From IMG/VR virus record IMGVR_UViG_3300005838_000078, positions 1 through 21,351 of that record: DNA of 21,351 bases; one strand, written 5' to 3'. The notes beneath the pieces are model-generated. The model did no database searches and was not told where the DNA came from. It saw only the letters and a list, made by a program, of their open reading frames with translations. Shown one piece after another: positions 7,049 to 14,244 of the stretch. The stretch's first letter is position 1. Each line of letters starts with the position of its first letter. This DNA is from a virus. The position numbers were made by a program, and so were the translations under genes.

Positions 7049-7532
7049 AAATGATCCTGGGTTACACCAGGAAACTGCTCGTTATGTTTTTGATGATAAG
7101 GAAGAGGCATTGAAAGTAGCCGCCCTTCTCAAAGAGATCATGATTACCAACCACGGTGTTGGTCTTGCTGCTCCTCAGATAGGTCTGAACGAGCGCGTCT
7201 TTGTTATGGGACATTGGGCTACTCCCGACGACATTATCACCGTTTTCAATCCTTTCATCGTTGAGACCTCTGAAGAGGTCGAAATGGTCGAAGAAGGATG
7301 TCTGTCGTATCCCGACCTGTTCCTCAAAGTCAAACGACCGAAGAGCATTCGTGCTCGCTTTGTGTCTGAAGATGGCGTCGTTCAGACGATGAACTTCTCG
7401 GGCATGACCGCGCGCGTGTTCCAACACGAAATGGATCACCTCGACGGCATCACCATGGATCAGCGTGCCAATCGATATCATCTCGAGAAGGCCCGCAAGG
7501 ATCGGAAACTGAAACGGAGGAAAGCGGCATGA
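7035..7532 (+). CDS. def: Peptide deformylase
   Basis: Removes the formyl group from the N-terminal methionine of new proteins. It has 165 residues, the normal bacterial length. All three metal and active-site motifs are present: GVGLAAPQIG at residues 41-50, EGCLSYP with C89, and QHEMDHLDG with H131, E132 and H135. The ATG at 7035 follows GGCGGAAG. Virus-borne deformylases are known, for example in cyanophages. The tail ends in a basic run (KARKDRKLKRRK). It overlaps the next gene as ATGA, within a run of four such overlaps up to the mazG-like gene. Confidence 0.95.
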   Translation: MLLLENDPGLHQETARYVFDDKEEALKVAALLKEIMITNHGVGLAAPQIGLNERVFVMGHWATPDDIITVFNPFIVETSEEVEMVEEGCLSYPDLFLKVKRPKSIRARFVSEDGVVQTMNFSGMTARVFQHEMDHLDGITMDQRANRYHLEKARKDRKLKRRKAA

Positions 7533-7765
7533 TTAAATCATTTGCAGCATGGGCTTTGCAAGATCAGCAAACGGGTGAATATTATGACGGCGGTGGAAGA
7601 GGAACCGCTGATGGCGTCAAGCTTTATACTAGCTTGAAGAGCGCCGAACTCGCGCGAAAGAATACGGTTAGGAAGAAATATGTTCACGGTGAGGGCTATG
7701 TCAAAGTTAACGAACCGTTCGCCGTCATTCTCGTGAAACTCGAAACAGTGAAGGTGGAAGAATGA
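7529..7765 (+). CDS. Hypothetical protein, 78 aa
   Basis: No family recognised. It begins with SFAAWALQDQQTGEYYDGGG, continues with LYTSLKSAELARKNTVRKK and ends with strands FAVILVKLETVKVEE, a small alpha/beta arrangement like several other short proteins here (compare 6430 and 7762). GGAGG precedes the ATG, which overlaps the deformylase stop as ATGA. Role unknown. Confidence 0.7.
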   Translation: MIKSFAAWALQDQQTGEYYDGGGRGTADGVKLYTSLKSAELARKNTVRKKYVHGEGYVKVNEPFAVILVKLETVKVEE

Positions 7766-7959
7766 AAGTTTACGTCTTGAAGGATTATGAAGGCGACATG
7801 CATATGGATGAGCGCCGCAAAGTGCCGGTCATCTATGCGACCGCAGAAGCAGCGGAGTCTGCCATCAAACGCGCGCCGAAGAAGAAGCCCAGCAAGGGCG
7901 TCGGACGTGGTCGCGTCTGGACAGAATGCAATTGGGCAGCAGAAGGGGTGAGCATATGA
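7762..7959 (+). CDS. Hypothetical basic protein, 65 aa
   Basis: Unrecognised. KVYVLKDYEGDMHMDERRK and VIYATAEAAESAIKR give a strand-helix pattern, followed by a lysine/arginine- and glycine-rich segment (APKKKPSKGVGRGR) that would suit nucleic-acid contact. It overlaps its upstream neighbour by ATGA and the mazG-like gene by ATGA. Confidence 0.68.
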   Translation: MKVYVLKDYEGDMHMDERRKVPVIYATAEAAESAIKRAPKKKPSKGVGRGRVWTECNWAAEGVSI

Positions 7960-8585
7960 ACGCGCTTGAATATCAAGATTTCGTCAACAGCGTCAGCTCA
8001 GACGATACGTCGATCTACATGTCATTCAAGGATCGACTTGAGGTCCTCCATAGAAACCACGGCTGTGATCCTCAGCGCTTGATCACAGCAGCTCTCGGGA
8101 TGGTCGGCGAGTCTCAAGAATATCTCGACCTGGTGGTTAATTCTATTATCACCGACACTCATGATAAGCGATTGCTTGAGCTTGGCGACGTCTTGTGGTA
8201 CATCATCCAAGCGTGTGAGGGTCTCGGGGTGGGTCTCGATAAGGTGCAGGAATTGTCTGTTGGCGTTCGCAATCACTACATCGAAGTGAGCCCGATCAAA
8301 TTGTCTTCAATGGAGACAGACGAACTTGAGCCGGAGTTGGCATCAGTCATCGGCGAGTTCTGCGATTTGCTTAAAAAGATCTTGTTCCACGGCAAAAGCT
8401 TTGTCGAAAACCACAAGAAATTGCTTGACATCCTCGCTAAACTGTATTATACTTATGAGAATGAATTGCAATGGCAGGGTTTCACGTTGGAGGAGGTAAT
8501 GCTCGCGAACGTTGAGAAACTCTCAAATCGACACAAAGAGGGGTTTACATCAAATTATGACAGCGACTCAGGAGATTCTGTATAG
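7956..8585 (+). CDS. Two-repeat MazG-like nucleotide pyrophosphohydrolase
   Basis: A 209-residue all-alpha NTP pyrophosphatase relative that would hydrolyse (d)NTPs or an alarmone-like nucleotide. The first half carries a MazG metal site: G51-E52-S-Q-E55 (ExxE) and E75-L-G-D78 (ExxD) within LLELGDVLWYI. The second half repeats the pattern (VIGEFCDLLKKILFHGK, then LLDILAKLYY, then LEEVMLANVEKLSNRHKEGF). There the ELGD is DILA, so the second copy has lost the catalytic aspartate but keeps the typical C-terminal NVEKLxxRxxxGF motif. ATG 7956 is chosen for its ATGA overlap with the gene before; an upstream TTG at 7926 lies inside that gene. It could supply the dNTP pool or clean non-canonical nucleotides for the modification pathway next door. 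Confidence 0.85.
   Translation: MNALEYQDFVNSVSSDDTSIYMSFKDRLEVLHRNHGCDPQRLITAALGMVGESQEYLDLVVNSIITDTHDKRLLELGDVLWYIIQACEGLGVGLDKVQELSVGVRNHYIEVSPIKLSSMETDELEPELASVIGEFCDLLKKILFHGKSFVENHKKLLDILAKLYYTYENELQWQGFTLEEVMLANVEKLSNRHKEGFTSNYDSDSGDSV
8425..8453 (+). promoter_or_regulatory. Sigma70-like promoter inside the mazG-like gene
   Basis: TTGACA at 8425-8430, a 17-nt spacer, and TATACT at 8448-8453. It shares the cTTGACAT context with P1 and its two relatives. It lies about 100 nt before the queE start and could express queE separately. It is inside coding sequence, so coincidence is possible. Confidence 0.5.
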
Positions 8586-9450
8586 TGAGCTTTTCTACTC
8601 CATCCAAGGAGAAGGAAAGTATACCGGCGTCCCAACCGTGTGGGTCCGTTTTTGGGGATGTAATCTCGAATGTAATGGGTTCGGCCAATCCGTTCCGACG
8701 GACCCCAGTACATACAAACTCCCATACCTTGATATGGATTCCAGATCCATCTCGGATATCAAAGAACTGCCCGTTTTTGAAAGAGGCTGTGACAGTTCAT
8801 ACTCCTGGTCAAAGCGTTTTAATCATCTTGTTTCGCGAGGTTCACCAGCAGAGATTGTAGATCAGCTGATCGACTTCCTGCCCAACGGCATCTTCAACAA
8901 CTCGTTTCAGGACGTTCATCTGTGCTTCACAGGCGGCGAGCCGATGCTCCCGCGCAATCAACGCGCGATGACGGCGATCTTGCAAGAGATTTCGGCACGC
9001 GGCGATCAGTTCCCTAGTAAGATTACGATTGAGACGAACGGAACTCGAAAGATCACAGAAGATTTTGAGAATTTTCTCTATGATTATGAAGTCGATGTTT
9101 TCTGGAGTATCTCGCCGAAACTATTCTCTGTCACAGGCGAGCCTAACGGCCGCGCGATTAAGCCAGATGTCATTGCAGGGTATCGCCCATTGCGTGATAA
9201 GCAGCTCAAGTTCGTTGTCAGCGGCACGAAGCAGTGCTGGGATGAACTCGAGCGCGTCAAAGAGGAGATCAACGCAGATCTTCATATCCCAATATGGATC
9301 ATGCCACTTGGCGGAACGCTTGAAGGACAAAATGGCGAGATCGACGGGCATATGAAATCTGGAGATATCGCCGACGAGGCATTGCGACGTGGCTATAACG
9401 TCGCTGCGAGAGTCCACAACTTCCTTTGGGGCAACGCTATTGGGAAGTAG
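8557..9450 (+). CDS. queE: 7-carboxy-7-deazaguanine synthase QueE (radical SAM)
   Basis: Makes 7-carboxy-7-deazaguanine from carboxytetrahydropterin, the third step towards preQ0. It has 297 residues, longer than the usual 210-240. The N-terminus has the QueE signature YSIQGEGKYTGVPTVWVRFWGC. The iron-sulphur cysteines are C35 and C39 (GCNLEC). The third, normally two residues later in CDTxxxW, appears to be C78 in GCDSSYSW, after a 38-residue insertion. GGEP (CFTGGEPML), IETNGT and SPKLFS are intact. The ATG at 8557 follows AGAGGGG at 8537-8543; an upstream in-frame TTG at 8512 is rejected. It overlaps the end of the mazG-like gene in another frame. The other pathway enzymes lie downstream at 9923-14244. 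Confidence 0.93.
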   Translation: MTATQEILYSELFYSIQGEGKYTGVPTVWVRFWGCNLECNGFGQSVPTDPSTYKLPYLDMDSRSISDIKELPVFERGCDSSYSWSKRFNHLVSRGSPAEIVDQLIDFLPNGIFNNSFQDVHLCFTGGEPMLPRNQRAMTAILQEISARGDQFPSKITIETNGTRKITEDFENFLYDYEVDVFWSISPKLFSVTGEPNGRAIKPDVIAGYRPLRDKQLKFVVSGTKQCWDELERVKEEINADLHIPIWIMPLGGTLEGQNGEIDGHMKSGDIADEALRRGYNVAARVHNFLWGNAIGK

Positions 9451-9631
9451 CACGGCTTCTAAAATTCATCGATCAGTTCGTGATGAAATTGGACGGATCT
9501 TAAAACGGGCTGTTAGCCTTCATGTCCTTGTCTTAAAAGGAGATCAACCCCTTTGGAAACCTATCCATAAGTTTGTGTGGAGCATCCAGGAGATAGTTCT
9601 GGAGGAGCTAAATAATGACAAACTCACTTGA
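9440..9631 (+). CDS. Possible small basic protein, 63 aa
   Basis: An open frame with a TTG start at 9440 behind GGGG (9428-9431), overlapping the queE stop by 11 nt. Content such as SKIHRSVRDEIGRILKRAV and IHKFVWSIQEIVLEELNN looks like real helical protein, not random translation. No ATG lies between queE and its own stop, so it needs the TTG or an ATG well inside queE (9389). Family unknown. Confidence 0.4.
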   Translation: MGSSTASKIHRSVRDEIGRILKRAVSLHVLVLKGDQPLWKPIHKFVWSIQEIVLEELNNDKLT

Positions 9632-9870
9632 AAAATAGATTGCTAATGCCATGGATTGATGATATTTTGGCCATAACAGATGCCAATGTCAGTTGGGAAA
9701 TCAAGGATCAGCTTAAGAAAAGATTGTCGGATATCATATTAGACAGAATTGCCTGTCCGAGCAGTTCCGTAGAATTAAACTTGGATAGAGTTAGGCGCCT
9801 CAACAGACCTATTTCCTCTCTAATGAGATTAACGGTTTCTGAACTGGGTCATAGAAATAGAAGTGCTTGA
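9628..9870 (+). CDS. Possible small helical protein, 80 aa
   Basis: Unrecognised. An open frame begins with a TTG at 9628 that overlaps the previous stop (TTGA); an ATG at 9646 is an alternative (MPWIDDILAITDANVSW). The translation is helix-rich and charged (WEIKDQLKKRLSDIILDRI). Its TGA stop is part of the -35 hexamer of the downstream promoter. The best ribosome-binding site nearby (GGAGGAG, 9601-9607) instead serves an ATG at 9615 in a third frame that ends after seven codons, so the start is uncertain and the gene may be damaged. Confidence 0.42.
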   Translation: MKNRLLMPWIDDILAITDANVSWEIKDQLKKRLSDIILDRIACPSSSVELNLDRVRRLNRPISSLMRLTVSELGHRNRSA

Positions 9871-9894
9871 CATTATGTCTAAATATGTTACTAT
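9867..9894 (+). promoter_or_regulatory. Sigma70-like promoter for the queD-to-glycosyltransferase operon
   Basis: TTGACA at 9867-9872, a 16-nt spacer and TACTAT at 9889-9894. It is related to P1 (shared cTTGACAT, TATGTTACTAT and a downstream TACACA). Predicted transcription starts near 9901, about 22 nt before the queD ATG, with AAGGAAG at 9911-9917 as ribosome-binding site. It is well placed to drive six overlapping genes. Confidence 0.8.
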
Positions 9895-9922
9895 GAATGA
9901 TACACATTGAAAGGAAGACTGA

Positions 9923-10372
9923 ATGTTCGTTTCTACAAAATCCTACCCTGACCTGGGTCCAGTCGCATATCGTCAGTGGAGAGCAGAGAGCCATTGCGCT
10001 CTGATCCATGGATATAGTCTGTCGTTTTACTTCGAGTTTGAGAGCGAGACGCTCGACGCCCGTAATTGGGTTGTCGATTTCGGCTCGCTTCGCCCGTTGA
10101 AAGACAAGCTAGAAGAGTGGTTCGATCACACAATGCTAGTCGCCGCAGATGATCCTGATTTCGACGCCTTCAAGACATTGTATGATAGAGGGCTTATCAA
10201 TCTTGTTGAAGTCGAGAAGACTGGATGTGAAGGGCTGTCTGACTGGCTCTACGATTATATCAACGAGATCTTCTTGCCAGATCATGGCTATGGAGATCGT
10301 GTTTGGTGCCGCAAGGTGATGGTTCAGGAACATGCGAACAACAGCGCATGGAAAGAAGGGCATCGACCATGA
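9923..10372 (+). CDS. queD: 6-carboxytetrahydropterin synthase QueD
   Basis: A T-fold enzyme that turns dihydroneopterin triphosphate into 6-carboxytetrahydropterin, the second preQ0 step. It has 149 residues. Recognisable parts: RAESHCALIHGYSL with H24, C25 and H29, VVDFGSLRPLKDKLEEWFDHTML (the 'VVDF ... DH' motif), GCEGLSDWLYDYI, and VQEHANNSAW. The usual HGH is HGY31 and the usual upstream zinc histidine is absent. This matches a divergent PTPS-like group that I associate with alphaproteobacteria and their phages. The start is set by the promoter leader and AAGGAAG. Its stop overlaps folE as ATGA. Confidence 0.88.
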   Translation: MFVSTKSYPDLGPVAYRQWRAESHCALIHGYSLSFYFEFESETLDARNWVVDFGSLRPLKDKLEEWFDHTMLVAADDPDFDAFKTLYDRGLINLVEVEKTGCEGLSDWLYDYINEIFLPDHGYGDRVWCRKVMVQEHANNSAWKEGHRP

Positions 10373-11049
10373 TTTATGGACCTAGAAAAATCGCAAAACA
10401 ATTGCGAGCAAATGGCATTGACTTCAAGGCAAATGATAACATTTCCAAATACCTCTCTGATGCCGAGAAAGAAGCGATGCTTGGTCAGGTCGAAAAGGCA
10501 ATGGAAAAGGTTCTCGAGGCTCTAATCATTGATACAGAGAACGACCACAATACGCGCGAGACAGCGAAGCGTGTCTCGAAGATGTGGGTCGAAGAGGTGT
10601 TTGCGGGTCGTTATGACCCAGTACCGAAGATAACCTCGTTCCCGAACGTGGGTTACGATGGGCTGTACATCTCAGGTCCGATCACCATCAAATCGACATG
10701 CGCCCATCACTTTCAGAACATTGTGGGCAAAGCATGGGTCGGTGTCGTGCCACAAGATGAGGTCATCGGATTGAGTAAATTCAATCGACTGATCGATCAT
10801 ATCGCCCGGCGACCACAGATCCAAGAAGAGATGACGACGCAGATCGCTCATGCATTGAAAGAGTACGCGAAGACACCCAACATCGGCGTAATCGTCAAGG
10901 CAGAGCATCACTGCATGACCCACCGAGGTGTGCGAGAACATGAGTCAGACATGACAACTTCAGTTATGCTTGGCGACTTCAAAGAGAACAGAGGTCTACA
11001 GAATGAGTTCTTGCAACTGGTAACCAATGGAAAGAGCTACAGTGAATGA
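10369..11049 (+). CDS. folE: GTP cyclohydrolase I FolE
   Basis: Converts GTP to dihydroneopterin triphosphate, the first step of both folate and preQ0 synthesis; beside queD, queE and queC the role is surely preQ0. It has 226 residues. Zinc ligands are C111 and H114 in STCAHHF, and C182 in EHHCMTHRGV. Other family motifs: NTRETAKRVSKMW, VGVVPQDEVIGLSKFNRLI and RRPQIQEEMTTQIA. ATG 10369 overlaps the queD stop (ATGA); the open frame extends upstream to 10303 only because it reads through queD. It overlaps dpdA by ATGA. Having its own FolE lets the phage raise precursor supply above the host level. Confidence 0.96.
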   Translation: MIYGPRKIAKQLRANGIDFKANDNISKYLSDAEKEAMLGQVEKAMEKVLEALIIDTENDHNTRETAKRVSKMWVEEVFAGRYDPVPKITSFPNVGYDGLYISGPITIKSTCAHHFQNIVGKAWVGVVPQDEVIGLSKFNRLIDHIARRPQIQEEMTTQIAHALKEYAKTPNIGVIVKAEHHCMTHRGVREHESDMTTSVMLGDFKENRGLQNEFLQLVTNGKSYSE

Positions 11050-12332
11050 AGTTTGACATAGTATTATCTGGTGTTTCGTACTTATCACAAGCATCAAAGA
11101 GAATGTTGGAAGAACCGTATGGTGATATCATGCGAGGCATTTACAGTTCTTTGAACGGGAAGCATAATCACCACGTTTCCATTTTGTACAACTCATTTGC
11201 GGAAAAGAACCAGGGTCCTTTATTTGAAGAAGTCTTCAAAAATCAAGACCAACGGATCTATGCAGACTCTGGCGGGTTGCAGATGATAACACTGGGGAAA
11301 GAAATTGACGCCGAAGCAAAAAAATCTATATACCAAAATCAGGCAGATTTCTCTGACTTCGCCATGTCGTTTGACGAGATCCCAGTGGTTACCACTGGCA
11401 AGTCTGGGATCGGCGACGTCTCAAATCGTTTTTTTGACCGAGCGGGAATTGAGAGCAAAGCACGGCAAACAGGGCGTAACCTCAAGGATCAGATTGCATA
11501 TTTCGACGCGCAGAACACTAAATCAAAGCCTATGCTCATTCTCCAAGGCAACAGCCTAGAGAGCACACAGTTGTGGCTGGATTGCGTATGCGATGAACTC
11601 GGATCAGAGAATTTTCACATGATCTCGGGAGTAGCATCAGCGTTGTCGAGTATGGGATCTGGCACATTGGAGGATTTTGAGCGGGCGTTTATTGTCAACC
11701 ACTTGAAATATCCAGAGGGCATCAACTACAAGCATATGCATCTCTTGGGCATCGGCTCGTTGACCAAACTGGTCCCGATTGTTCTTCTTGCTAGAGATAA
11801 TGACATGATGATCTCCTATGACTCCACGAAGATCACCGGCAACTTCCAAAGAGGCTGCTATTACTACAAAGGTGATTTCAGGTATACGCGCGTGGGAAAC
11901 ACAGGAAGTAAGAAATTTGACAAGTTTTATGACGATATCGTCCAAAATCTTGATGAGCTTTCACTAAATACTATGAAAGAGAATTTCGACTATGACATTT
12001 TCTTCAAGAAATTTATCAACGGCAAAGAGTGGACTTCAGAAGGACTCGGAGCTGAAGATAGACTGAGAGACTTCAACTTGGCAAGTGCATATTTAATAGC
12101 TCAGACGCATAATTTCATTGCAGACTTGGCAAAAGTGTGTTATGATGATAATCATATGGAGAACTTCTACGGGGTGTATCCATATTTTCGTGCGCCATGC
12201 ATAGCGTTTGCTGAAGTGCGCGACGAGCAAGATATGATCGACTGGCGCACAATGCACAACATGCACTGGAAGAAGCGGATCAAGTCGAAAGCGTTGAAAG
12301 AGTTAGAACAGACGGGAGCTACATTGGTATGA
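11046..12332 (+). CDS. dpdA: DpdA-type 7-deazaguanine DNA transglycosylase
   Basis: A tRNA-guanine-transglycosylase-fold protein of 428 residues. It carries the two aspartates of the TGT active site: D74 in YADSGGLQ (canonical DSGGFQ) and D259 in SYDSTKITGNFQRG (canonical FDC..PTR..R.G). It also has LILQGNS (canonical QGG) and LLGIG at 233-237. The C-terminal CxCxxC...H zinc site of true tRNA enzymes was not found. Phage DpdA proteins swap guanine in DNA for preQ0 or a derivative, and the four preQ0 synthesis genes around it support that role. It overlaps folE and ino1 by ATGA on each side. A tRNA substrate is a less likely alternative. Confidence 0.9.
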   Translation: MKFDIVLSGVSYLSQASKRMLEEPYGDIMRGIYSSLNGKHNHHVSILYNSFAEKNQGPLFEEVFKNQDQRIYADSGGLQMITLGKEIDAEAKKSIYQNQADFSDFAMSFDEIPVVTTGKSGIGDVSNRFFDRAGIESKARQTGRNLKDQIAYFDAQNTKSKPMLILQGNSLESTQLWLDCVCDELGSENFHMISGVASALSSMGSGTLEDFERAFIVNHLKYPEGINYKHMHLLGIGSLTKLVPIVLLARDNDMMISYDSTKITGNFQRGCYYYKGDFRYTRVGNTGSKKFDKFYDDIVQNLDELSLNTMKENFDYDIFFKKFINGKEWTSEGLGAEDRLRDFNLASAYLIAQTHNFIADLAKVCYDDNHMENFYGVYPYFRAPCIAFAEVRDEQDMIDWRTMHNMHWKKRIKSKALKELEQTGATLV

Positions 12333-13450
12333 TTAAAGTCGCAATAATTGGCGTAGGCAATTGCGCCAGCGCATTGGTACAGGGCATCAATTACTACAAG
12401 CATCGAAACGAAACAGATGTCCCGGGCGTGATGTATCCAGAGATCGGAGGCTACAAGGCGACAGACATTGAGGTCGTTGCCGCTTTCGATGTTGATGAGC
12501 GCAAGGTTGGCAAATCACTGAAAGAAGCGATCTTCGCTGGTCCAAACAACACTCGAGTGTTCCACACAGATATCGATGATGACGTGGTCGTGGTCCAGGG
12601 ACCCAGGAACGACAGCATCGGGGATCATATGATGGATTCGCACGATGAGATCAATTTTCAACCTCTGCCCGATTATCAGTCCAGCGAGGCTAAGGTCGTT
12701 GACGTGCTGAAAGCGTCAGGCGCAGACGTGGTGATCAATTATCTGCCTGTCGGATCACAGAAGGCAACAGAGAATTATGCGCTGTGCGCTATCGAAGCGG
12801 GCGTGCCATTCTTGAACTGCATTCCCGTGTTCCTCGCATCAGATCCCGCCTGGGCTAAGAAATTCGCTGACGCGAAGCTGCCGATCATTGGCGATGACAT
12901 GAAATCTCAATTTGGCGCGTCGATCTTCAGTCAGATCATCCAGGAGACGCTATTCAGTCGAGGGCACACAGTAAACTTTCATCAGCAGCTGAACGTCGGT
13001 GGCAACACAGATTTCCTCAACATGGTGGATCAGTCGCGATTGTCAAGCAAACGCATCTCTAAGGAAAACGTCATTCGAAGTCAGAACGACATTCGCAAGA
13101 TCCCAGTGCCAAAGGATGGAATCTATGCGGGTCCGTCTTCTTTCATCCCATATCTCAAGGATAACAAGGTCGCGCACATCCGTGTAGAGGCAGAAGGATT
13201 TGGCGGTTCTCCCGTTGAGATCGACGTGAAACTTTCAGTACAGGATTCTCCAAATAGCGCAGGTGTTGTGATCGATGCTATTCGATTCCTCAAAGTCGCG
13301 CACGAGATGACCGTGAAAGGACCAATTGCCGGAGCAAGCGCATGGACACAAAAATCTCCACCAAAGCAGATGACGTTCGAAGATGCGAAGAAGGAATGTG
13401 ACGCTCTGTCACAACGAAAACTAACACAAACTTTGTGGTATGGCACATGA
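12329..13450 (+). CDS. ino1: Myo-inositol-1-phosphate (inositol-3-phosphate) synthase
   Basis: An NAD-dependent isomerase converting glucose 6-phosphate to 1D-myo-inositol 3-phosphate. It has 373 residues, the full length of the short prokaryotic (actinobacterial/archaeal) form. The Rossmann start is VGNCASALVQG (residues 9-19). Other family blocks: VINYLPVGSQKA, FLNCIPVFLASDPAWAKKF, IIGDDMKSQFGA, HQQLNVGGNTDFLNM, RLSSKRISK, GPSSFIPYLKDNKVAHI, and VQDSPNSAGVVIDAIR with TQKSPP. All the blocks I know are present, so it should be active. It sits inside the 7-deazaguanine operon, overlapping dpdA before it and queC after it by ATGA. I know of no established link between this enzyme and preQ0 or DNA modification. 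Confidence 0.95.
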   Translation: MIKVAIIGVGNCASALVQGINYYKHRNETDVPGVMYPEIGGYKATDIEVVAAFDVDERKVGKSLKEAIFAGPNNTRVFHTDIDDDVVVVQGPRNDSIGDHMMDSHDEINFQPLPDYQSSEAKVVDVLKASGADVVINYLPVGSQKATENYALCAIEAGVPFLNCIPVFLASDPAWAKKFADAKLPIIGDDMKSQFGASIFSQIIQETLFSRGHTVNFHQQLNVGGNTDFLNMVDQSRLSSKRISKENVIRSQNDIRKIPVPKDGIYAGPSSFIPYLKDNKVAHIRVEAEGFGGSPVEIDVKLSVQDSPNSAGVVIDAIRFLKVAHEMTVKGPIAGASAWTQKSPPKQMTFEDAKKECDALSQRKLTQTLWYGT

Positions 13451-14244
13451 ATATACTTATTCTCTACAGCGGCGGGCTAGACAGCTTTATCCTGTATCAC
13501 TACGCGAAAAAGCAATATCCTGACGCGGAGGTCCAGGCGGTCTATTATCGTCACGGACAACCGGCGATGCAGAAAGAGCTCGATCGGCTCCCATCTTGGG
13601 TCATCCAAAAGGAAATGGAATGGCTCGATGAGCATAATGGACCCGTCGCGATGAAGACGAAACCCACAGAGGGAGCAATCTTCATCCCAGGCAGGAACAT
13701 GGCATTCATCACATTGGCGGCATGCCAATTCACTCCAGATGAGATCTGGATGGGCAGCGTCGCGAATGAGGTGACCGCAGCAAGCACAGACAAGAATCAA
13801 TTATTCGTTGATAAGATGAACGATATTCTCAATTATGTGTTAGATCCATTCTTAGAGAATGGCATCAAAGTTCGGATTCCATTTGTCGAAGATGGCATGG
13901 GCAAAATCGAAGCGGTCCGTTGGGCGCTCGATCATGGCATCACCAAAGAAGAGATCCTGAACACGCCTAGTTGTTATGGCGAAGACGACATATCATGTGG
14001 CGTGTGTATCCAATGTCTCCGTCGATGGGCGATTTTTGGATTGATTGGGATCAATGAAGAATACGCGAAGGATCCAGTGCACAGTCACATGATGGTGAGA
14101 ACGCTTACCAACATGGTCAAAGGCAGACCACAATCTGCCTTCTATTATGACGAGATTTTGAAGAACATGAAAATCTACTTGACTGACAATCCTGGGACAT
14201 ACGGAAAACAGTTCGAAGATAAAGTATTGGGGATCCCACTTTGA
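13447..14244 (+). CDS. queC: 7-cyano-7-deazaguanine (preQ0) synthase QueC
   Basis: An ATP-dependent amide-to-nitrile enzyme giving preQ0 from 7-carboxy-7-deazaguanine. It has 265 residues, with a PP-loop SGGLDS at residues 8-13, IPGRNMAFITLAA (the RN motif), the STDKNQLFVDKMND segment, and four zinc cysteines C176, C184, C187 and C190 (CGVCIQC). No GAT-type amidotransferase domain is attached, so the nitrile is the expected product, not G+. ATG 13447 overlaps the ino1 stop (ATGA), and no strong ribosome-binding site precedes it, so translation depends on ino1. The next gene starts within its stop codon (TTGA). Confidence 0.93.
   Translation: MNILILYSGGLDSFILYHYAKKQYPDAEVQAVYYRHGQPAMQKELDRLPSWVIQKEMEWLDEHNGPVAMKTKPTEGAIFIPGRNMAFITLAACQFTPDEIWMGSVANEVTAASTDKNQLFVDKMNDILNYVLDPFLENGIKVRIPFVEDGMGKIEAVRWALDHGITKEEILNTPSCYGEDDISCGVCIQCLRRWAIFGLIGINEEYAKDPVHSHMMVRTLTNMVKGRPQSAFYYDEILKNMKIYLTDNPGTYGKQFEDKVLGIPL

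Noticed and set aside
7062-7481. 139-residue open frame on the minus strand
   Set aside because: Antisense of the peptide deformylase gene, whose motifs prove the + strand frame.
11046-12332. Ordinary tRNA-guanine transglycosylase
   Set aside because: The CxCxxC...H zinc site of tRNA enzymes was not seen, and the phage preQ0 operon context fits DpdA better.
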